NCBI GenBank assembly: GCA_024529925.1
Contig: JAFEUB010000716.1
Span: 1,781,501-1,845,500 of the forward strand
Length of the DNA: 64,000 bases
Direction: 5' to 3'
Source of the DNA: Ophthalmolycus amberensis
Taxonomy: Eukaryota; Chordata; Actinopteri; Perciformes; Zoarcidae
In this document: positions 45,401 through 57,400 of the stretch, piece by piece
Numbering within the stretch: position 1 is the stretch's first letter
Layout: each line of letters opens with the position of its first letter
Translations under genes and position numbers: made by a program
Notes under the pieces: model-generated
Told to the model about the DNA's origin: nothing
The model's input: the letters and a program-made list of their open reading frames with translations, nothing else
Databases searched by the model: none

Positions 45401-48400
45401 TGGTTCTTGTTTTGGAAAACCTGATTAAACATCCCTTCTCTGATGTTGAAAAAAACAGAAGTCACAAAGAATATAATGGCGCCATGGAAACGTTTTTAAA
45501 ATGATTTACCGTACCAAATAAAGTAATTCCAACCTCCATGTCCAATTTTATTGGTTGCTTTACAAACCAGTAGGTACAGGAGTAATGGAGGCAAACAGGG
45601 GGAATTGCAAGCCGCTGTAGGCTAATGGTTTGTATATATGTATTCATATATATGAGACTGAGAGAAAGTGAATGTACAGTATCACATACGGGGTCCGATA
45701 TCCAGCAAAACATTACGTCCATTTAAATGGGCTGCGGAATATATATTATTTGACATTTCTTCATTATTCTTCCTGCTATCTTTCATTGATTTATGAGCCA
45801 ACTCAGACCAGTTTAAAATATTTGTTTCAAAGTGTCCCATCTCTGCCTAATTAGCCCATTTAAAGGAAGATATGTTCACTATTCCTAATGGGATAATGAG
45901 AATATTAGACGGTAAATACTTACCACTTCAAACGTCTGACCACATTAGTTTTGCCAGGAAGCTAAATACATCGATGATTGAGGAAAGCTGCAGTAACCAC
46001 GGTTTGGGCAACCATTAAAGGATTGGAGATGGAGTGTTTTTTTCATTATTGTTTTGGATTTTTGTAGTGCAATTTCTGTCTACTACTTCATATTGTACTC
46101 TCTGATATGTGCAGACATTTATTTTTACGATAATAGGGAAAATTATGCATTCTGCATGAAATCACCTAACAGTAAGATCAAATTCATAACATGAATAATG
46201 AACTTTCCAAGTCTTGTAAAACATATATACAAATAAGTGAAACTTATTGAGAATTTATCAAAATATAACACATTATTAACTATTTATCTTAACCCTATAT
46301 CAAAGAAACTCAAGAAACTAATTCCACATGTAGTAGCTCACGTTCCCTCTGCTCCTTGGCATTGCAGCAAACACAATCCAATTTGTATCGATGCACCTTC
46401 TCAGTTTGAGGCTGAGGCCTTAACATAACACAGATCGAGGGCACAGGCCTAAAAATATGTCCCCTCCTTCCACCTCGGGGTAAGCCTTGAAACTAAATAG
46501 GGATGCCAAATGATGATCCTTGCTTTGAAGTACGCTAATAAGGCACAGTCTTCAACCACCACCACTTATTTAGAGAAAAAGGAGTAATATAACAAATGGT
46601 ATAAAAGGGAACATCCCAGCAATGATTAAACATTATGTGCATTTACACACAAATGCTCGAAAACTAAATGACCTCCACCAGTGTGTAATCTATTTTATTT
46701 CATTGTCTTATTGTTAGTAGTACATATACAAATAGTCTGTGTTTTTAACACCAAATAACCATCACAGTAATTCTACTGCAACATGCATACAGATGTAACC
46801 TGACTGATGTCGCACATAAACATAAACATACACTTATAGTCCCACAACTGATAGATATTGAGTGTATGCTACCTTATGATGCAAAGCAACGTCAACAAGC
46901 AGCCACACCAGAGAGCTTGCCTGTTCAAAGATGTTTTGCTTACTATTTGACATTTTGGGAAATGTATCTGGTTTCTGCCAAGAGTTAGATGAGAAGATTG
47001 ATATAATTTTCATGTGTGTCCACTTAAATATAAGGCTATAGCCAACAGCCAGTTAGCTTAGCTTAGCATGAAGACTGGAACAGGGGGAAACAGCTAGCTT
47101 AGCTTTGTCCAAATAACACAATCCACTGACAAAAGGTGAAGTTTTGTGATTTTACATTTGACAGCGACACTATCAGAGAGCACAAAGAGCTTTAGAGTTG
47201 TTGGAAAGTAGACTTTGTTCACTTTGGACAGAGCCATGCTAGCTGTTTTCTCCTGTTTCATATCTTTATGATCAGCTTAGCTAACCGGCTGCTGGCTCCA
47301 GCTACATATTGAATAGATATATATATATGAGAGCCGTTTCAATATTCTCATCGGTTTTACTTTTACTTCCATTTTGCATTTTTACCTCTTTAAATTTCCA
47401 CTTAATAGCGGAAGCTTCTTTTTATTTTATAGCCCAGAACTTTGGACAAATCCCGAGCAGACACAAATTGTACAAAATGACGTGTTGAAATATGAGTCAA
47501 ACTGAATCTAAAAGAGTCCCTGGAAAAGCCAAAGGTTTAGCACAATTCAAAAGGTTAAGGCAAAACACACAAAAACAAGCTTGCAAACATTAGAACCAGA
47601 CTCACAGATAAAACCAATAGACATGAGTAGCTGCAACAGGAAGGTCTAATGTCTAATGTAAGGACAAAAGCAAAAGCTTAAAACTAAAGCTGAGTACTTC
47701 AGAAATGTTAGGTGCTTTCAGATTGTTAGAAACCGCATCTCAATAAGGTTAGTTAAGAAATAGAAAGGTCATGCTCTCTCTGAGGCATTGGAGATGTAGT
47801 TCCAATATGGAAAAAAAATACCGGTATGGAGGCTAAAGTCTTCTGTCTCCCAGGCCCAGATTTACTGGAAGCTCCAGGGTTTGGCGAGTTTCTGGACCCA
47901 GAGTGCTGTGTCTAAGTGAAACAGAATAATGTCTTTATACTGCGGACACAATGTCTCCTCTGAAATTAAATCATAAGCATACTGCAGATTTGATCAAGAA
48001 TTTGACGATTGGTTTATAGCCATATCACACTTTTAAGACTTTTATAAAAAAATAAAATCTGTTCAAGAAAAAAAAATGAGTTCATTATAATTTGCTGTTC
48101 ATTTTAAGATTTAAAAAATGTGAGGAAAAGGCTTTTTGCAAAGTGCATCCTCACTTGCCCAGGAAAACAAGATTTAGATTGAGCACCAACTTAGGGCTAC
48201 TGTAAAATATCCATACTCTACTAGTACTACTAAAATAGCATATAAAATGAAAGTTTTACAGTATTACACAAATGTACTTTCATCACACATTTCAAGTTGG
48301 GTTAAAAAAGCAAATATGACAACAAAGCATGCAAAATCATGATATCCAACACAACAGCTTGTGTACCTACCAGCTCAAGAAAGGTATTCTCCAGTGATTT

Positions 48401-51400
48401 ATACTCTGGGGAGCTCTTGTTGAACAGGCCATCAGAAAACATCATGTTAGTGACCCTCAAGCTAAAGAAAATCACTAACTCTTTGCCCTGATCCACTGCG
48501 GTCATCAGAGGGCTGCTGACTTGTCTCAGAGCCGGTGCAGCCGTCGATTCGTACGGGCGTTCGTCAGACTCTGAGAGGAATCCACTACCACTCTCTTCTT
48601 CCAGAGGCTCGGTCACTTCCGCCTCCATCCCGTTCTGAGTTGACCCTATGTCATCTTGAATGTTTGGGTCCTCAGGAGGCAAGTCTGTTGAGACCGGGGC
48701 CGCTCCACTGTGCCCTCCACTGGACTCATCTCTGTCCTCGGGGGCTTCGCCGCTCTCCACAGAGGATGGCGAAGGCTCACTCACATCTGATTCTGGTTCA
48801 AGGCCTTGGAACACATCCTCGTGAGAAGACGTTGTAGAGACCGGGACTTTTGCTTCTATGACAGATACCTCAGTAACTGTGGGATCTGCAGACCCTGGCA
48901 GGTCCAGGTTAACCTCAACAGGTGTATCAGTAATTACTTCTTCTGGTTGGGAGTCGGGGGTCGCTAAGGGAAGGTCCTCATTCTGTTCGCCATCAGCTGG
49001 TTCAGGTTCTTTTAAAATAAAACAATCAGAAAATAAGTTTTAGGACCAGGAGTTACTTTATGTATGAAAGAAATATACAGGTACACTAATTATTATATAC
49101 AGGTATTATTGCATTTAGGCGGTACACTCATGCATCATGTTACTAGAGCTGTACCATAGTTCAAAGCGTCAGTCATAACAATGGCATTCAAATTCTAAAT
49201 CATCATTTGAATGATGTGCAGCTTCTTTTTTTTGCATGTCTAGTTTAAACCTTGTATTTCTGTATAGTTGAAGATCTACATTGGGCTACACTAATCTTTG
49301 TTTCACCTTTTACCCCAAACTCAGCTTGACAAACCGGGTACATTTGGTATCGCTGGAAACACCACTAGAGTTCCAGTTGAAGTTCTGCAGGTTTGAACAA
49401 AGTTTGACTGCACAGCATGAGTTTGTAATGACTCGACCACCAGCAGGCCGCTGCTTGTTAATGGGTTTTAATATGATGTATTGCCTCAGCAGGGAGAATC
49501 TTCCATGTGCAAAACCAAACCATCAAGTCTAATTGTACTGCCATTTCCATTTCCCATGAGAGGTGAGTGTTCTGTGCTTATATGTGTTAGTAAAAGTAAA
49601 AAATAGGTCACTCTGTATTTCAGGGGTGTCAAACTCATTTTCACTCTGGGCCACATCAGCATCACGGTCGCCCTCAAAGGGCCGGTTGTAACTGTAAGAC
49701 TGTATAACTAACTTCTCCCTAACATATTGTTAAATAACTCTCTCTGCATTTGATTATTGTTTATTCAAGTGTAAAAATATTGTGCTTGCAGTTATATAAA
49801 TGAAAAATGATATTTAAACACATTTCTGTTATTATAACATAAATCATTTTAATTGAGGGTTAAGAAACCCACATTACTCTATCAAAGATCAAACTATTGA
49901 AGAAAATAACAAAGACAAATATCAAACACAAGTTATTACATTAACTTTGTTCAAAGCTATTTTTGTCACCTCTCTGCATCACTGATGTTCCTCCCTGTCG
50001 TCGTCCTGTGCATGGCAGCTACATCCAAGAGCTCCTCACTGAGAGTCATGTCTTATAAACATGGATCGATGCGCTGTGTCCGTGTTGTCTGTGCTTTCAT
50101 CAACAGCTAATTAAAAATACAAGTACCTGCTCGTCTCTTAGCTAGCTGTGTTGTTAGATTGCTGCTAGTTCATGAACTTGGTCTGCGATGGTGTTTCTTC
50201 ACAAACTGACATTTGTAAAAGTCTGTATCTGGTCGGAGCACTGCTCACATACCTTTAGCATGCACTGGGCTGTAGCTTGTGTAAATATATTCTGCTGTGA
50301 TTGCAGTCTGCCTTTTAATTCTTGGACAATTTGATGTTTTTCTTGGAGGCTAAATTTAGCTCCGTGTTTGGTGTCAAAATGCCGACGTAAATTGTATTCC
50401 TTCATCACCGACACTGCCTCATAACACAGAAGACAGACCCGTTTTTCTCCTTGAAGCACAAATAATGTATTCGCTTTCCCATCTTTCATTACATTTTCTT
50501 CCCTCTGCATCAATTTTTGTTGCCTCTCCTGTCGACCTGTTGTGATAGTTTTAATGTCGGTACACAGACAACATGCGATCTCATAATTTCAACTTTCTAT
50601 CTCATAATTTCGACCATGGGGATACTTTTATTTTCAAGTCTAACTTTTAATTATTTTTCCAAAAAACAAAAAAAGTCAAAAGTCAAAAACAAAAAACAAA
50701 AAAAATTGTTTTTTGGGGTTTTTTTTGCTGGCGGATTCGCGGGCCACATAAAATGACGTGGCGGGCTGGATTCGGCCCGCGGGCCTTGTGTTTGATACGT
50801 GTGCTGTATTTGGACTGTCCAGGGCTGATATTCACTATCAAGTGACTTTACTGTGTCACCAGAAGGTCTGTGGAGTTTCATGCTTGCGATAGTGTAAAAT
50901 TAAGATTAACATTCACCATCCAGTGAAAGTTACTCTCAGGTTGGGGTTAATGTTAGAAATGGGGCTGTGTTACATAATGTATAGGCATACAGAAAAGAGA
51001 TACTTCTTCACCACCCAGTGTGGATCAATACTAGACTAACCAATTAAAGTGTTGTTAAATGGTAATAAAATAAAAAGCAGCATAGTTTAAGTTCAATCAG
51101 AAAGATATAATTCGTAATTGTTTTTCATCGAATATTTCTTTCTCCATTCCCAATAAGTAATTTGGATTGTTTGTATTTTAGAGATTTCTATTCAGACAAT
51201 TAGTCATTTCTTTGGCATCAACAATTAAGATTCAAATGTACTTCTCCCTCTTACCCTCCTAGCCTGGGGATGTTTTTTTGTATTACCCCGATCAGCTGTT
51301 CCTTATGCTGTGTCTCTAGACAATAACAGCATCCTCCCACCACTTTCTTCAGATTCTCAGAAGAACCAAGACTTAGAAACCAGACAGCAAAGTGTGGGCT

Positions 51401-54400
51401 AAGTTGTGGTTGAATCATGAGGTTCTTCCTGTTTTCTGTCAATGGCTCTAAATGGAGTCCAAACCTCAGTCTAATGTTTTGCTACTCAATCAAGCTTTGA
51501 ATTCGTAAATGTGTCTCTCCTGATTCAACTTCAACATCCTGTTTTTAAAACAACATTGAACCTGAAGTAGCCTTACCGTCTATCACCGGTCCTTCAGGTT
51601 CAGCCTCACGTCCGTCATCATGCTCAGTTGCTGGTATCTCCCCCACCTCTGGCCCTGCTTCCTCTTCCTGCTCTGTGACGGTTTCCAGTTTTGTGTCTGG
51701 TTTCATAATGTCACCGGGCTGCTCAGCAGCATCTTCTGTGGATTCCTCCTCTGCTGATGACATTAAAGGAGTCTCATCAGTGACGGCAGGGGTGCTTTCT
51801 GGGACGACGTTTGGGATGATAGGCACAAAGGTGTGTGTTTCTGGTTTGGTTGTAGAAGCTTCCAACGAGTTTTCTAACACTGCCACAGTGGGGAGAAAAG
51901 TTTGGGTGGGAGTATTGCCCGCTGTCGGCGCCTGTGTGGTGTCTTCCTCCAACACGGCACTCTCGACAGGGTTCATGCCGAGCTCAGCAACTGGATACAC
52001 CGTGGTTACTGCAAAGGAAGCGTTAATGCATTTATACAGCTTTAAAATCTTATTCTGAGCATTAACCTATCATGTTATTCAGTAATGTGATATTGTACTT
52101 ACCAGCCTCAAAGCTGAGTGTCTGTATGTCCAGCGGTAGTAACAGTTCCTGTTTTAAGGCCTTTACGATAATTTGCTTCAGTTTAGGGGCATTTACATCC
52201 TCGTCATTCTCAGGTTCCACAAGACCGTCAGGTTCATCATTCAGCTCTGTTTCTCCATTAAAGACCACAGCGTAACTCACAGACACATCCTCTGAGCTGA
52301 TAAACACAACAAATCAGGTCAGAAACACCTCATAACAGACAGACCTGACTGCTAATGGATGGAGTCATATCCCAATATAGGACATTTTTGGGGATGTTAT
52401 AGTTTCTCTTGAGACTTAATGATGAAAGTAAAAGAAATGTATTTTTGGTGTCTAATCTTTTTTTTTTTTTACTGTGCTTGAATGTCAGAATCAATCATTA
52501 TTACAAAGGGAAATTACAGTGCCAAAACCTTTAAGAAAACTAAACCCACCGAAATCCAAGAATACGAATCTCTTTAAATCCTGGAACGTTTTCAAACACA
52601 CGAAACATCTAAAGAAAAGAAAAACAAGAGATGCAAAAGACACATGAGCATTTCACAGATATGTTTTCATTGGGCATTAACACATCAGCCAATAAAAACA
52701 ACATAGTACATTTGCATTTACTGCATTGCACGCTCTGCCACAATTGGTTGACTATCAATTAGTAATCGACAGAAAATGAATGCTAATTATTTTTAAGAAA
52801 ATTGGCAAACATTCCCTGGTTCCAGTGTCTCAAATGTGAGAATTGTTATGCTATTCTTCCACTTACCCAAAAATGCAGTCATATGGTCACAACAAGCAGA
52901 AAGTGAAGATTAGTGGCCTCTATAGTATGCGCCAGGGAGCTAATTAGGGGATTGGGAACAGAGGTGCATCTGGGTGCGAAGGTGTCAGGTGAGAGCTAAA
53001 GGTCGAAAGACTGAAGGCTACTGCAGGGCGGGGGGGAGACATGATATACTAATGGTTTTACAGCAGTAGAAGTGATTCTTAACAGCTGTGTTTAGAGTCT
53101 CAGTCGATGCCTTCTTCGTCAAAGATAATCTACATGATTAGATCTTACTATTTCAGGCTGGTGGTCATTTAGAAGTCTTAACTAAAGTCCCTTACACATG
53201 CTACAATCAATCAGGGCGAGAGTTACACTTATTACAACGCCGTAAAAGCTGTAAGTCAAATTGATCTCTTGCATAATGATACAAAACTGCTGTGAAAGGA
53301 CAGAATAGGGGAAAGAGGAATTTAGGCACAGAGAAGGAGGGTTTTTTTTCCAACAGGTTGCAGGGGACAAACTATACAATGCACTGTGTGCTTGTAGAGG
53401 AGGGAAAAAAGGCAGACTGCTAACATTTAGGGTCTGTAGACTCACACTCTGCTCTCACCTTGTCTGTGAGCTCTCGTATGATGTCACTGTGGTGAGCTGT
53501 TGGGTCTCTGAGCAGCTTGCTGTATGTCGGATCCACGATGGTGACTCTGAACTCGACAATGTACTCCTCGTAGTTCTCTTTTATCATGTTGCGGTCTTCA
53601 TCGATCTGGAAAAACAACCGCCAAATGGTATTGTTAGACTAATGCTACCTGATTTTGCATGTGCTTGGATTGTTAAATATTTAAAACCTTAAATTATGAT
53701 TCTGAAACTTTGTGGGTTAATTTACCACTTCAACTTCCGTCGGTAGCAGAATCAGCGGGGGTGTCCAGGTGCCTGAGATAAAACAGGGATCCATTAGTAA
53801 ATGTATAACGTCATTATGATAATGTTTTGATAGATATTAAGTTCATTAAGTAATTTAATTGCTTTCACTAAACAATATTGGTGCGTTAGTGTTCAACTCA
53901 CAATCCCTTCCTGCCTCGGTGGTTCCAGCGATTCTGGAAATAAAGTGTTTTTGTGACAAATTCAGTTGGATAGTTATCAATATTTTCTGAACTACATTTG
54001 TGAGTTAGTCAGGAATCCTTACACTTTTAACCAATATTTATTTTTGCCAAATATCTCAAATACTCCCTTTTCTGGCTGGGGTGGCCAAGAATTAGTTGGT
54101 TCGAACACCCTTTGAACATTTTGAGCAGAGGCGCTAACAGCTCCTCTGATGCCTAATTGCCTCCGGATATGAAAACACTGATAATCATTTGCCACTTTGC
54201 AGTGTTAAAACCATACAAAACATTTTTACCTATGAACATATTTTTGGTTCACAGGAAACTCACATTTAACACAAAATGTTTGTACATACCCTTCCATTTC
54301 AGCGGCTACTCTCTAGAAATAAGAAACAAAGAAATCAACTATTACAGATTTACACTGAAGAGTGACGAGGAAACTACATCGCAGTCTGAACATATGAAGG

Positions 54401-57400
54401 TAGCTGTGTTCGGGTGCTTGACTCACTTCGGCCACCATATCCAGATGCTCCTGAGAGCTGCTGAAGTTCTGGGCCAGGTCGTCCATGCAGAGGTTCTCAT
54501 GCTGGCAGGTGTAAAGCCAGGCACTGTATTCCTCTGAGTTTGGGACTCTGTCCAAGAAGATCCGAAACGCTTCCCAAATCGCTTCCTGACAAACTGAAGA
54601 GATGTCACATCATTTTTTGTTTTGACTTTTCTCAGAAAATATGAGAAATAAGTATAAATGAGACACCACCTAATCTTATGTTTAAAAAAAACATGACTAG
54701 ACAGGGCATTACATATATTTGCAACAAGGATGGAAATGACAGCATGGCGAAATCAAATGACTGAGGATAAAGAGGATCGCTGGTATTGATCTTGGCATCT
54801 CTGCATGTGGGGAGTTTGCTTTGATTGAGCGATTGAAGATTATTGTTCCCCTCAGAGAAGCATTTCAGAGCAGCTTCACATATGAATACACAGCACATAA
54901 CAGTCTACAATGGCGCAGTGCTACAATAAATCACAAAATACATTTAACATTATATAATCGGGACAGCACAAAAAGGTTGGAATGCCTGTTTCAGTAAATG
55001 TCAAACGGTACATTTTAATCTTTGCATGTCCGTGACAATTTTGTGAATATTAGAATCATGAGCACAAAGAGCCCCTGCAGCTTTAATATGTGTTATCTGC
55101 CTCTGTGGGGGAAACACGCTGCACATTGTCAAATATCATGATGCCTGTGGGAAATTTATTCTCTGACAAACTCATTTCTGGATTGAAGCGATTACCTCGG
55201 ATAGACCAATTTAATCTGCCTCATTTTAAAATCATACGCCACAGCAGCTGTTGTGGAACAATTTGTATTACTTTGCCATTGTAACAGCCAAGGTGGCAAT
55301 CTTCTCCCCTTAAATCATCCACAATTCATCTCTCGTGGACAAAGGAAATTTGCATAACTTCATTATATATCAAGTGCTTCCCTAAAACTGCAACGTTCAG
55401 TGGCATCTTGTAAATGTCACCAGGCTCTAAACAAGACAAATAACAAACGTCTATATTAAGCTTCATGTATGCTTATGCACATACATTAAACATGTTTATG
55501 TCAAATGTTTTGGGGAACCATAAGATGTTATTATATTGCATAAAGTTACCCATCAAACAGGTTACCTCTGAGCTTGTAATATGCCCGATGGCTGCCGATG
55601 ACTGCTTTCATCGTCTCCTGGGGACACACTTTGACCCCCGTGTTGAGGAGCGCCGACCTCTTCGTCCGGTGTCCGTTCTGCTCTGCTCTGACATTTGTGG
55701 TGTGTCTGATCGGTCTGGAGGCTTCTAGAAAGTGTCGGTACTTCACATCCCTGAGTCCAGAAAAACCGTGGTCATGTAGGTCTGCAAGAGCAGTCAGTGA
55801 AGTTGTAAGTTCAGGGAAGAAATATAATATTTTTTACAGTGTTCAGCACATGAAGTTTAAGGAAACAAAACATGGATTTCACCCGAGACCCGAACAGTAT
55901 CATATGTGTGTATGTATCTTTAAGCTTCTACATGGGCTTGTACTTCCCACACTGAGTCAGTTCATAATGCGGAAGGATAGTAGCGGCAGGGTAACAAGAG
56001 CAAATACCAGAGGCGACTGTGTTGTATTATACAGATGTAGCAAGTTTGGGCAAACAGTCTTCTCAGTCAGAGCCCCCCACTACTGAAACAGTCTTCCTAT
56101 TGAATTAAGAGAGAGAGAGCATTAATTGCCTAACCTTTAACAAAAACTAAAAAGATGACTTAAACCAAAACTGCAATCACGAGTAATTATACTACTTTAT
56201 CTCTGGCACTGCCATTAAATACTCACATTGTTTTTACAAATCTGCTATTTTTGTAATGTTTCGTAATCGTACTGTACAGTGCTGTACTACAGTGTTCAGG
56301 CCTCTAAATTGTAATAACCGGCTGAGGGACTACAGAAGAAAATTAGGTATCTAGCTAACTCTGGCACATTTAAATTAAGGTGAACCCCGTAATGTTGATT
56401 AATGTGCACTGTCCCTGGTAAATAAAGGAATCAATAAAAATAAACATATACATTTCAATGAAAATCTTTGAGATTATTACTTTAAATCAAGGTGACTGGT
56501 TTGTATTAGGAGATACAAGTTGTTGTTTTTAGGCAACTGCAATATTAACGGCTTAACAATTAAATGACTTGTTGTATAAATAATGCAAACATAAAAAGTA
56601 GCCAATCATCTAAGACATTTGCCCTTATGGATGAAAGCTAAATCACAATTGCAAATATTTTTTGCCGGCAACAAAATACTTAGTTTGCGCTGCAACAAGC
56701 AAAGGGTCGTTTTAAAAAGGGGCACTTCACCAATATCACACACACACACATCAGTTTAACTGTTACAGGGAGTTGTACTCATTCTGTGAAAAAGGCAACA
56801 ACCCCGAAGATGTCAAAGTGATGTCATCTCATATTGAGCTTGAGACTTTTAAAATATTGACATAAAACTTGTCTTATGAACTTGGTTGTGGAGACATGGT
56901 AAGTGTAGTGAAACATGAAATCGAGCTGCCCTCCTTTGCCCAATTACCAATTGCTCCAGCACTTCACTGTAAAATCCATTTGGCCTCTGCTGCATACATT
57001 TTTTAATCTGTCTCTTGCACGTCCCCTTTATTTATATAAGTGTAATACTAAATGGCTGGAGTTCCCTTTAAATATATATCTGTGCTAGTCGTGTGGTGTG
57101 TATCCAGGAATCAGGCCGTTAACTACCAACTACCACAGAGGAGCATTCAATTTAACGATTTACCCATTGGCATCTTTCCAGCCCTCTTACAGTCAGTTAA
57201 CTACTGCTCTGCTGCTGCCTATAAGTAGCATTTGGTTTTGCAGTAAAAAGTATATTATACACAGAGGGTCCCTGAGAGTCTATTTCGGGATATTTGTGCA
57301 GAAACAAATCCTCTGTATGTGATGTTAATTCCCTTAAAGGTGCAATTTGTTACATGAGCTTTTGAATTCACTGTAGTGTAAAATGATCTGGGGCCTGAAG

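Noticed and set aside
48535..48837. 100-codon plus-strand open frame
   Set aside because: Antisense of impg1 exon 11.
51675..52058. 127-codon plus-strand Ser/Val-rich open frame
   Set aside because: Antisense of impg1 exon 10; the composition mirrors the Thr/Glu-rich coding strand.
55598..55840. First half of a 162-codon plus-strand open frame
   Set aside because: Antisense of impg1 exon 2 continuing by chance into LINE sequence.
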